Assembly: GCA_013334565.1 (NCBI GenBank)
Contig: JAAXXI010000004.1
Coordinates: 24,796-88,795, forward strand
Length of the DNA stretch: 64,000 nt
Direction of reading: 5' to 3'
Source of the DNA: Chlorobiaceae bacterium
Lineage (GTDB): Bacteria; Bacteroidota; Chlorobiia; Chlorobiales; Chlorobiaceae
How positions within the stretch are numbered: position 1 is the first letter of the stretch; every line of letters starts with the position of its first letter. The notes below the pieces were generated by a model that saw only the letters and a program-made list of their open reading frames with translations, did not search any database and had not been told where the DNA came from. Shown one piece after another: positions 50,365 to 58,092 of this stretch. Position numbers and translations under genes: made by a program.

Positions 50365-51159
50365 ATGACGATAAAAAAACTCGATGTCACCATCGGAAAC
50401 GTGAACGAGGTCTATGACGGACCAGGCGGAATTCTCTGGGAGATGCTCATGGGCGACCAGATCCATGTCGGCGGTGCGGTGGAGACGGACATTCTCGCAG
50501 CGAAATCAGGGATCGATCCCGACAGCCACGTGCTCGACGTATGCAGCGCGCTTGGCGGCCCTGCGCGCCATCTGGCCCGCATGTACGGCTGCCGTGTTAC
50601 CGGCTTGGACGCGACCGTGCGTATGCATGAAGAGGCTGTCCGGCGCACAAAAGAGGTCGGGCTCGAGAAGCGGATCGAGTACCGGCTGGGGAACGCTCTC
50701 GACATGCCCTTTCCTGAAAACACCTTCGATGTGGTGTGGGGACAGGACGCCTGGTGTTACATCACCGACAAAAAGCGGCTGATCGAAGAGTGCGCCCGTG
50801 TTCTGAAACCCGGCGGGGTACTGGCATTTACCGACTGGCTGGAGACCGGCCCGATGACCGGGGACGAGTGGCTTGCCCTGAACACCTTCATGGTTTTTCC
50901 CTACATGGAAACTCTTGGAGGCTATGCAGCCCTTGCAGAAAATGCCGGCCTGGAGGTGATCGAGAAGGAAGACCTCACCCCCGATTTCGCTGATAATATC
51001 CAAATGTATCTTGACAAGGTGCAGAACGAGTTTCGCCAGGCGATCGTGGAGAACTACGGTCAGGACATGTATGCAGAGGTGGAACGCGGCATCGCCCTTT
51101 GGCGCGACGCCTCGGCTGCCGGCAAGGTTGGAAGGGGAAGGATCCTGGCACGGAAATAG
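50365..51159 (+). CDS. SAM-dependent methyltransferase (UbiE/sarcosine-type)
   Basis: ATG 50365, with AAGGAGG 9 bases upstream, gives 264 residues; the frame upstream overlaps the radical SAM gene. A class I methyltransferase: motif I VLDVCSALGGPARHLA (56-71), acidic loop GLDATVRM, motif with DMPFPENTFDVVWGQDAWCYI and VLKPGGVLAFTDW. The sequence resembles phosphoethanolamine and glycine-type N-methyltransferases and UbiE, but the substrate cannot be told. It is probably co-transcribed with the radical SAM gene, and convergent with jetD. Confidence 0.85.
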   Translation: MTIKKLDVTIGNVNEVYDGPGGILWEMLMGDQIHVGGAVETDILAAKSGIDPDSHVLDVCSALGGPARHLARMYGCRVTGLDATVRMHEEAVRRTKEVGLEKRIEYRLGNALDMPFPENTFDVVWGQDAWCYITDKKRLIEECARVLKPGGVLAFTDWLETGPMTGDEWLALNTFMVFPYMETLGGYAALAENAGLEVIEKEDLTPDFADNIQMYLDKVQNEFRQAIVENYGQDMYAEVERGIALWRDASAAGKVGRGRILARK

Positions 51160-51236
51160 CCGGATAGGAATGGCTTCCTGAGCCTGTTTGTTTCTGCATC
51201 TGTGTGTGTCGCCGCTGATCCTGGTGTGTTTTCTTA

Positions 51237-52412
51237 TCAGATGTTTTCAAGGCATTCAAGCAGTGTGCCGTAGCTGATCTTTTCCTGTTCAAGCCTTACC
51301 TGTTCCCCCCAGTGGTTGTTGCAAAGCTGTTCGTACAGTTCCTGCTCGTCGGTGCTCAGCCGGTTGAGGCTTGCTGTTACGGGATAAGGTTCTGTTTCCC
51401 AGAAATGGCGGTGCTGCAGAAATGTTTGCCGGTCCATCAGAAATGAAGATGCTTCGGGAAAAAGCTCCCTGAACTGGTTGAGGATCGCGAAACCGTGGGT
51501 GTCGATGTCGCCCCAGTAATACATCCTGCGATTCTTCAGCCAGTCGATAGCGGTGAGGTTGCTGAACCCGTAACCTGCACCGAAGATGACCATGGCTCCC
51601 TGAATCGGGGGCAAGGCAAGGAAGTTGATTTCGTTTTCGGTGATGAAGATTTTTTCTGTCCTGAGGTCGAGCCGGGAAAAGTCTTCCCTGGTAATAGTGA
51701 TATCCTGGTCGGTACCGTGCTTCAGGATCGAAAGAGCCGGGTCGAGTATACGGAATCGCACTCTCAGAGGTTTGTCGCGGAAGCCGTAGCGTCTGCAGAA
51801 GTTCCCGGTTCCGCTGGATTGTTTATCGATCGATTCCTGTGGCAGGGCGAGGTCGAGTAGTTCGGACAGCACGCCCCGATGGTTTTCGATGAACTTGCTG
51901 TGTACTCCTTGCAGGTCGATCTGCCGCAGATAGATGCCGGGGCGGGGATGTTCGCGAAGCCACGCGACTATCTGCAGCATGAGCGGCCATGCTTCTGCCA
52001 GCTCGAGTGCGCGCACAGGACGTTTCGAAAGCCATGGAAGAAGAGATGGCTCCAGACGTCGGGTGATGGCGGCCATGCGTGAGAACTCCGCGGCGGCTTT
52101 ATGCTTGCCTATGAATCCGAGAGCATCATCCATGGAATCGATCCATATTTCGGACGGGATGTCGTTGACCCCGATCACCTGGTGTTTGACGGTGCGCCAG
52201 ACGATGCGGTAGGCTCCGGCTGCTTCTTTCAATTGCAAGATCCATGCACGCACATCAGCGAAACATTCACTCAACTGATTTGAATTTGGTCCTTTGAACG
52301 TCAGGCGAAGAGGAAACAGCTCTCTTTCCCCGATGATGGCGCAGTGAAGCATGCCCCGGCTCCAGAGCTTCTGCACCTGGGCTTTGAGGTCGGCAGGAGT
52401 CGTCCAGTTCAT
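51237..52412 (-). CDS. jetD: Wadjet protein JetD (DUF3322-DUF2220, Toprim-like nuclease)
   Basis: 391 residues. An N-terminal DUF3322-like domain (about 1-190) leads into a C-terminal DUF2220 Toprim-type domain. The catalytic acidic residues appear as the ITENE strand (Glu259/Glu261) and GDIDTHG (Asp302, Asp304), as in topoisomerase-VI-like Toprim proteins. JetD is the nuclease that cleaves closed circular plasmid DNA that JetABC has gripped. The start ATG overlaps the jetC stop (ATGA), as usual for tightly coupled partners. It is the last gene of the operon. Confidence 0.93.
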   Translation of the reverse strand: MNWTTPADLKAQVQKLWSRGMLHCAIIGERELFPLRLTFKGPNSNQLSECFADVRAWILQLKEAAGAYRIVWRTVKHQVIGVNDIPSEIWIDSMDDALGFIGKHKAAAEFSRMAAITRRLEPSLLPWLSKRPVRALELAEAWPLMLQIVAWLREHPRPGIYLRQIDLQGVHSKFIENHRGVLSELLDLALPQESIDKQSSGTGNFCRRYGFRDKPLRVRFRILDPALSILKHGTDQDITITREDFSRLDLRTEKIFITENEINFLALPPIQGAMVIFGAGYGFSNLTAIDWLKNRRMYYWGDIDTHGFAILNQFRELFPEASSFLMDRQTFLQHRHFWETEPYPVTASLNRLSTDEQELYEQLCNNHWGEQVRLEQEKISYGTLLECLENI

Positions 52413-55400
52413 CGCATCATGTTCCGTTTTTCTGTACGGTATTCTTCGATACTGAGGTTGCGCAGCACCGATGCCCGTCCGTCCTGGTTGTGCACGAATC
52501 CAACGCTTGATACGAAGGGTTCGATGATGTGGATTTTCTGCAACGGGGTGACGATGAGCAGTTGCAGGTTGAGCCGGGCGAAGAGCTGCAGGCCGTAATG
52601 GGCCGACTCGTCGGAACCGCGGCCGAAAGCCTCGTCGATAACCACGAAGCGGAAGGATTTCGATTGCACCTCATCCTGTTTGAGGCCGAACTGGTAGGCG
52701 AGGCTGGCTGCGAGTACCGTATAGGCAAGTTTCTCTTTCTGCCCTCCCGACTTGCCACCCGAATCGGCATAGTGCTCGTGTTCGGTATGGTCCTCGTGCC
52801 ACCGTTCGCTGGCAGCGAAGACGAACCAGTTGCGAACGTCGGTCACCTTGGCAGTCCAGCGCCGGTCGAGGTCTGTTAAATCATCGCGTCCGCGGAACCG
52901 GTCGATGATTCTGCGCACCTGAATGAACTTAGCTTCGGAATACTGGGCGTTGTCCGAGCCGGTGAGGGCACCTTCGGTGCAGCTCCTGAGCTCGGCCTGG
53001 AAATCGCGGATGTCGGCGTCGGGGCTTGGCTGCGCTTCGAGGCTGATGTATCGGCCGGGGTTGTAGTCGATCTGTGTGAGCGAATTGTTGATCCGGGAAA
53101 TACGCTCCCTGATGGTCTCCCGCTCGCGGGCGAGCTGCGACTGAAAGTTGGCCACCTCACGAATGGTGTTTTCGTTGAGCAGTTCCTTGAAGCGATCTTC
53201 GAAGCGCGGCAGGTCATCCGCGCGTAGCTGCAGGAGCATCGAACGGTACTCTCCTGCAGAAGCGATGCTGACATCGACCTCGCGGGTTTCAAGCTTCCAT
53301 TTTTCGTTGTACTCTGTCATCGACCTGATGATCCTTTCCTTCATGCGTGAGAGCTTTTTGTCTTCGGCGTCAATTTTTCCCTGCAGCCAGTCGCGCATAT
53401 CGCGTTCACGGCTGTCGCACGATTCGACGGTAAGAGCACGATTCTCCCGCATCTCCGCCTGAAGGGCATCGAGCCTCCCGAAGCGCACGATCGTCTCCGA
53501 CATGGCTTCGGTCATGGATTGCCGTGCCTGCTCCTCAAGCTCTTTCGCGCTGCTGATTTTCTGCTCGGTTTTCGACCGCCTGTCCTTGCGTTCGTCGAGT
53601 AACCGTTCAGTTTCCCTGAGTCCGTTCTCCGTCTCTGCGAGCTGAGCGGCAAGGGTCCGCAGCATGTCCGAGGTGCTCTCGAGTTCGCGTTTTTCGGTTT
53701 CAAGCCGGGCGATGGTGACAGCAACCGGCTTCCAGTCGAGGTCGAGGAAGTCGGAATACTCGTCGAGCCGCGAGAGGATGCTGAGGCGTTCTTTCAGGTG
53801 CGTCTGCTCCTTGTGCAGTTCATCCATACGCTTTTTCAGTTCACCGAGAGACTCGCTTTTCCTGCGGGCGTTCTCTTCGAGCACGGCAATCTTTGCAACG
53901 TTGTTCCAGCCGAGCACATAACGGCTGCGGTCGTCGAGGCGGTGGCGGTCGTCTTTCTCATGGCGTTCGCCGGGCATTTTGACCTGTCCGGACATCGTGA
54001 CCGCTTTTTTCTCCCGCCTAAACTCCTCCTGACTGCTGCAACAGACCAGGTCGAAGCGATGGGCTATTTCTCTTTCGAGCCAGTCGAAATAAGGGGAGTC
54101 CGACCTGATCATGAGCTTATACGGCAGGGTGGACGGGTTTTCGGGCAGGTTTTCGCGGCGGGCTGGCAGACGTACCCGGAAATAGATGATGCGTCCCCTG
54201 AGATGGGTGCGATCAACCCACTCGGCCACCAGTGCATAGCGGGTATCGGGTACAAGCAGCGAGAGAGCGAAATTGCGAAGCAATCGTTCGACAGCTCCTT
54301 CCCACACTGCTTCTTCTTTGCGTACCTGAAGCAGTTCACCTGCGAAAGGTATTTCAGTTTCGTCGAGGTTCAGTGCCCGGCAGAGGTCACGACGCATGGC
54401 GATCTGCCGGTCATCGATATTGTTTTTACGTGCCTTCAGGCTCTCGATTTCTGCCATGAGATCCAGGTTCTCCTGCTGCTCGCGGGCAAGCGAGACGCCC
54501 GTTTCGTTGAGATCGTTCTGGACGCTTGCACCCTGTTCTTCGGTGCTCTCGCGCATTGCTTCATGTCCGGTGCGCTGGCTGAGGAACTCTTCGGCGGTTG
54601 CTGCAGGAGCTTTGCCGAGATGACGTAAAAGCTCTTCGTAACGGGAGGATTTCTGCTTTCGGCGTTCGAGCTCTTCCTGTTTCAACCGGATTTCCGATGC
54701 GATGCTCTCGATCCGGTCGCCTCCGTTCTCGGCAATGGTCCGACGCAGGTTGCGTTCATCTTCCTGTCCTTCGCGCCTCTTTTTTTCGAGATGTTCGACT
54801 GCGCTCTGATGGCGTGTCAACTCCTCTTTGAGAGAGTTGAGACGGTGCTGGAGAAGGCCGAGCTTGAGCGAAGCGAACCAGGGGCGGAGGGCATCCCTGC
54901 ATCCACGGAGTTCTTCGGTGGAGGCCGAAAGTTGCAGGTATTGGTCACAATCCTCCACAAGGGGTTCAAGCATGCCGATCTGCTGCTTTGCCTTGAGGAC
55001 CGCTTCGTGCGCGCGGTTGAGGTCTTCGAAATGGCGGATCAGGGCGGTGATGCGGGGCTCGACGTCGAAAGGTTCGAGCATGTGGCTGCGTACGAAGTCG
55101 GTGAGGTTTCCAACCGACTTGAGCGAAACGGTCTGATGGAACAGCTCCAGCGCCTGTTCGTTTTCGATGCCGAAGCGGCGGCGGAACCAGGCACCGTAAG
55201 GCGGGAAGCTGTCGAAGACCTCGATGCTGCCGGCACGCAGGCGATTGCGCAGGGCGGAGATCTCAGTGCCGAATCCCGAGAAGTCCGAGGCAATGGAGAG
55301 GTCACGTTCGGAAGCCGCAAAAAGGCGCGCAGGCTGTCCGGCGGGATCTTTAAACGAGAAGATCTGGGCGAGGGTGACCGTTTTGCCGTAACCTTCATTG

Positions 55401-55777
55401 TGAAATACCCCGAGCACCACCGAGTACGTATTGATCTCACGCAGTGCGACCGGTCTGGCTCCGCCTCCAAGCGACTCTTGGCGCTCCGATTTGTAGAAAC
55501 CGAGCACGTAGGATCGGAGCGTGCGCTCGCGGGTGTCTGCTCCGGCGGCCTTGTTGTAGGCGATGCGCTGACTCGGCACAAGCAGTGTGGTGACAGCATC
55601 AACCAGTGTCGATTTGCCCGAACCGATGTCGCCTGTGAGCAGGCCGTTGCGGCCATCGAGACGAAGCGTCCAGACCCGGCCGTCGAAGGTGCCCCAGTTG
55701 AACACTTCAAGGCGCTGCAGGCGGAATCCGGCGAGGCGGTCGTCTGCGATGAATCCGAATTCGAGGGTTTCAGCCAT
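52409..55777 (-). CDS. jetC: Wadjet SMC-like ATPase JetC
   Basis: I choose ATG 55777 (MAETLEFGFIADDRLAGFRL); the frame up to 55954 is shadow of jetB. 1122 residues. Walker A GDIGSGKST (49-57), long coiled-coil with Glu/Lys/Arg-rich heptads in the middle, signature SGGKSGGQ (1006-1013) and Walker B FRFVVIDEAF with GRGSDES (1042-1058). It is the MukB-like motor that extrudes DNA loops with JetA and JetB. The start lies 8 bases inside the jetB 3' end and its stop overlaps jetD, so B, C and D are translationally coupled. Confidence 0.95.
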   Translation of the reverse strand: MAETLEFGFIADDRLAGFRLQRLEVFNWGTFDGRVWTLRLDGRNGLLTGDIGSGKSTLVDAVTTLLVPSQRIAYNKAAGADTRERTLRSYVLGFYKSERQESLGGGARPVALREINTYSVVLGVFHNEGYGKTVTLAQIFSFKDPAGQPARLFAASERDLSIASDFSGFGTEISALRNRLRAGSIEVFDSFPPYGAWFRRRFGIENEQALELFHQTVSLKSVGNLTDFVRSHMLEPFDVEPRITALIRHFEDLNRAHEAVLKAKQQIGMLEPLVEDCDQYLQLSASTEELRGCRDALRPWFASLKLGLLQHRLNSLKEELTRHQSAVEHLEKKRREGQEDERNLRRTIAENGGDRIESIASEIRLKQEELERRKQKSSRYEELLRHLGKAPAATAEEFLSQRTGHEAMRESTEEQGASVQNDLNETGVSLAREQQENLDLMAEIESLKARKNNIDDRQIAMRRDLCRALNLDETEIPFAGELLQVRKEEAVWEGAVERLLRNFALSLLVPDTRYALVAEWVDRTHLRGRIIYFRVRLPARRENLPENPSTLPYKLMIRSDSPYFDWLEREIAHRFDLVCCSSQEEFRREKKAVTMSGQVKMPGERHEKDDRHRLDDRSRYVLGWNNVAKIAVLEENARRKSESLGELKKRMDELHKEQTHLKERLSILSRLDEYSDFLDLDWKPVAVTIARLETEKRELESTSDMLRTLAAQLAETENGLRETERLLDERKDRRSKTEQKISSAKELEEQARQSMTEAMSETIVRFGRLDALQAEMRENRALTVESCDSRERDMRDWLQGKIDAEDKKLSRMKERIIRSMTEYNEKWKLETREVDVSIASAGEYRSMLLQLRADDLPRFEDRFKELLNENTIREVANFQSQLARERETIRERISRINNSLTQIDYNPGRYISLEAQPSPDADIRDFQAELRSCTEGALTGSDNAQYSEAKFIQVRRIIDRFRGRDDLTDLDRRWTAKVTDVRNWFVFAASERWHEDHTEHEHYADSGGKSGGQKEKLAYTVLAASLAYQFGLKQDEVQSKSFRFVVIDEAFGRGSDESAHYGLQLFARLNLQLLIVTPLQKIHIIEPFVSSVGFVHNQDGRASVLRNLSIEEYRTEKRNMMR

Positions 55778-56402
55778 CCAGCTCCTCCGCTGATTTTCCG
55801 GCCAGACGGCGGTAATCGTCGAGGCGGCGGTCGAAATCGGCCAGCCACTGGGCATCGATAAATGCCTTGATGATCCGTCGCACCTCGACCATCTGCTTTT
55901 CGCCGCGAAGGCGGCGGATGAAGCCCAGTTCGGCAATCTTGTTGATGGTGGCATCGACCTGGTCGATGAGCTTCACTTCGTTGCAGCCTGCCGGGAGGAA
56001 GATGCGGATCAGCTCAGCCACTTCGTCACGCGAAAGGATAAGGCGCGTCTCTCCGCCTCCGGCATCGGATTCGGCAAGTTTTTTGCGCAACAGTGCGAGC
56101 ATAAGGCTGACCGGATAGGAGAGTTGTCGCCTTGCTACCAGTCGTGGTATGGTGTCGCCAGCCTCCTCCTCGACAGAGGAACGGGAGCGAAGAAAGGCAT
56201 ACCCTTCGGATTCGTCAAGCATAAGGTCGAGTCCGAGCACGGCGACATAGTCCCGAACGCCGGATTGCAGGTTCAGGAGGGTATTCCAGAGCGCAGGGCT
56301 TTCCTCCTGGTAAATCACCCCTTTCAGTAGAGCTATCACCACCTGTGAAAGCTCACGGGGTGCAGTTTCCGGTCGAGGGGTATGCGTATCAGTCGGGTTC
56401 AT
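55770..56402 (-). CDS. jetB: Wadjet KITE-type protein JetB (DUF4194)
   Basis: 210 residues with the winged-helix-like DUF4194 pattern: VIALLKGVIYQEESPALWNTLLNLQSGVRDYVAVLGLDLMLDESEGYAFLRSR and a C-terminal helical FNTKIAEL-type section with KAFIDAQWLADF. It is the MukE-like partner of kleisin JetA. The start is ATG 56402. Unusually for Wadjet operons, a 233-base non-coding gap with low-complexity repeats separates it from jetA upstream, while jetC overlaps its 3' end by 8 bases. Confidence 0.9.
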   Translation of the reverse strand: MNPTDTHTPRPETAPRELSQVVIALLKGVIYQEESPALWNTLLNLQSGVRDYVAVLGLDLMLDESEGYAFLRSRSSVEEEAGDTIPRLVARRQLSYPVSLMLALLRKKLAESDAGGGETRLILSRDEVAELIRIFLPAGCNEVKLIDQVDATINKIAELGFIRRLRGEKQMVEVRRIIKAFIDAQWLADFDRRLDDYRRLAGKSAEELDG

Positions 56403-56635
56403 CGAAGAATATCGAAAAGTGACCGTATCTTGGCAAGTTCAGTATCAATTTATCATTAATGAAACTGTCGTGTATCATGGAATGTTTTTTCAGCCGGGAA
56501 ATCCTGAACTGAACGGAGGACGGGTCTCCTTTTTCTTCCCCTCAGTCCCCATTTCTTTTTTCAGTGCTGAGTGCTAAGTGCTCAGGACTAAGCTTTTTTT
56601 TCTTCCCCATTCCCCATTCCCCACACCCCACTCTC
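56403..56635. repeat. Low-complexity repeat patch between jetA and jetB
   Basis: 233 non-coding bases inside the defence operon. The part nearer jetA holds repeats of CCCCATTCC and the motif GTGCTGAGTGCTAAGTGCTCAGGACT-type words; the same composition (CTCAGTCC, CCCATTACCC) is found at 22196-22470. The part nearer jetB is AT-rich, with a TATCAATTTATCATTAATG stretch that could carry a secondary promoter for jetBCD on the minus strand. Confidence 0.65.
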
Positions 56636-58084
56636 TTACCCATTCCTTACAAAAATAATGCGCGGCAGCGTCGCCTGTCGTTTCACGCCGTTTTCTCCTT
56701 CCCATACGATCCGTTCTTCACTCTCTTCATCCACTGCCGTAAACGGCCACTCTCCTGCAATCTGGAGGTAGGTGACGAGTTCGGCCAGGCCGTGGCGCAG
56801 GGGATAGCGGGCAATCACCTCGCCGAGGCTGATCTGGTTCCGCTCCTGCAGCGTCTTGCGAATCTGCCGGGACAGTTCGGCGCGATCGACGATCACCTGG
56901 GCATAGAGCGTTGCGGTGTCGATATCTGCATCTCCCTGGTCAAGCGCGATGCTTTCGATCAACGGCTTGAACGGTGGCCGGAAGAGCGGTCTTTCGAGCG
57001 GCAGTTCGATTTCGGCGTAATTATCCGAAAGCGGCATGAAGCTGCCGCCGGGAATCGATTCTCGCAAGGCGAGGGCTTTGCTTTCGATGTCGTGCAGGAT
57101 ATCCATGATGCGCCTGTTTTCGAGCCACGCCTTGTCGTCAAGGAACCTGCGCAACTGTTCGGACAGACGGGCTACCGTGCGCTGCGTGTGCTCTCCGGCT
57201 TCAAGCCAGTCGTAATGCACCCGCTTCAGACGGGGTTCAGGACCCATTTCGGCAACCGGAGGCAGACTCAGAACATTTTCGAGCAGCATGGTCAGCTCCT
57301 CCTGTCGGGACTGAGACATCAGGAAGTCCCAGAATGCGCGGAAGCTTCTGCCCTGATCGGAATCTGCAATCGTGTCGCGCTTGCCCATGATCTCCTCCAG
57401 GAGAGTTCCTTTGCTCCCTTCCCAGAGAGCGATGTGCTCTCGTACCTGCCGGTCGAGCATGCGGAAGTTGTGCTCCACCTCGCGGAAATCAGCAAGGAGT
57501 TCACGAGCCAGTTGCAGGAACTGCTGGAATCGGTCCTTGAGAGATGTATCGTCGAGCAGGATGATTTCACCTTCATGGATGCGTTCGATTTCAGCGTCGA
57601 TTTCATCGCGCCTCCGCTGCAGTTCGGCAATCCGGATTTCCGGGTCGGCCTGACTTCCTGTATTCATCTGGCGCAGCAGCTCGAAAAGGGTAAGCAGTCT
57701 CGATTCAGTTCCTACGAATGCCCTTTCGGAGAGGCTCTCCAGCCATGCTATCGCTTTTTCGGTGGAAGGGGTGAGATCGTAGTGGGGCTCATCATCGCCG
57801 ACGGGATAGAATTTGCGCAGCCACCCCTTGTCGTTTTCCGCCCAGTCGTTCAGGTAGCTCTGAGCAGAGCCGGGGAACGCGTTTTCACCAAGTTGCCGGC
57901 GCAGGGCGAACAGTTCATCCTCCAGCTTCTCGACAAGGTCAGCCTGCGAGAGGGTACGAATATTGGGAACGATGAACACCCGATGCAGAAACGACGCCAC
58001 CAGGGGAGCATGCTGGGCGCGCAACAGTCGCCATGCCGGGTGGTTCTGGCGGAGCAGGTCGAGGGTGGTGTAATCGAAAGCCAC
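56636..58084 (-). CDS. jetA: Wadjet kleisin-like protein JetA (DUF3375)
   Basis: 482 residues of the DUF3375 type, beginning AFDYTTLDLLRQNHPAWRLLRAQHAPLVASFLHRVF, with a long helical body and the C-terminal LAELVTYLQIAGEWPFTAVDEE wing. It is the MukF/kleisin analogue that bridges JetC heads. The initiation codon is GTG 58084, 8 bases after the stop of the giant STAND gene and without a clear ribosome site, so it depends on translational coupling. The antisense strand carries a 549-codon open frame (56564-58213), a codon-composition shadow. Confidence 0.93.
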   Translation of the reverse strand: MAFDYTTLDLLRQNHPAWRLLRAQHAPLVASFLHRVFIVPNIRTLSQADLVEKLEDELFALRRQLGENAFPGSAQSYLNDWAENDKGWLRKFYPVGDDEPHYDLTPSTEKAIAWLESLSERAFVGTESRLLTLFELLRQMNTGSQADPEIRIAELQRRRDEIDAEIERIHEGEIILLDDTSLKDRFQQFLQLARELLADFREVEHNFRMLDRQVREHIALWEGSKGTLLEEIMGKRDTIADSDQGRSFRAFWDFLMSQSRQEELTMLLENVLSLPPVAEMGPEPRLKRVHYDWLEAGEHTQRTVARLSEQLRRFLDDKAWLENRRIMDILHDIESKALALRESIPGGSFMPLSDNYAEIELPLERPLFRPPFKPLIESIALDQGDADIDTATLYAQVIVDRAELSRQIRKTLQERNQISLGEVIARYPLRHGLAELVTYLQIAGEWPFTAVDEESEERIVWEGENGVKRQATLPRIIFVRNG

Positions 58085-58092
58085 TGGTGTCG

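Noticed and set aside
54791-55861. 356-codon plus-strand frame inside jetC
   Set aside because: It is antisense to jetC coiled-coil sequence; Glu-rich coiled-coil codons leave the opposite strand open.
55778-55954. 59-codon upstream extension of jetC
   Set aside because: It lies wholly within jetB, and the family-typical N-terminus begins at MAETLEFGF.
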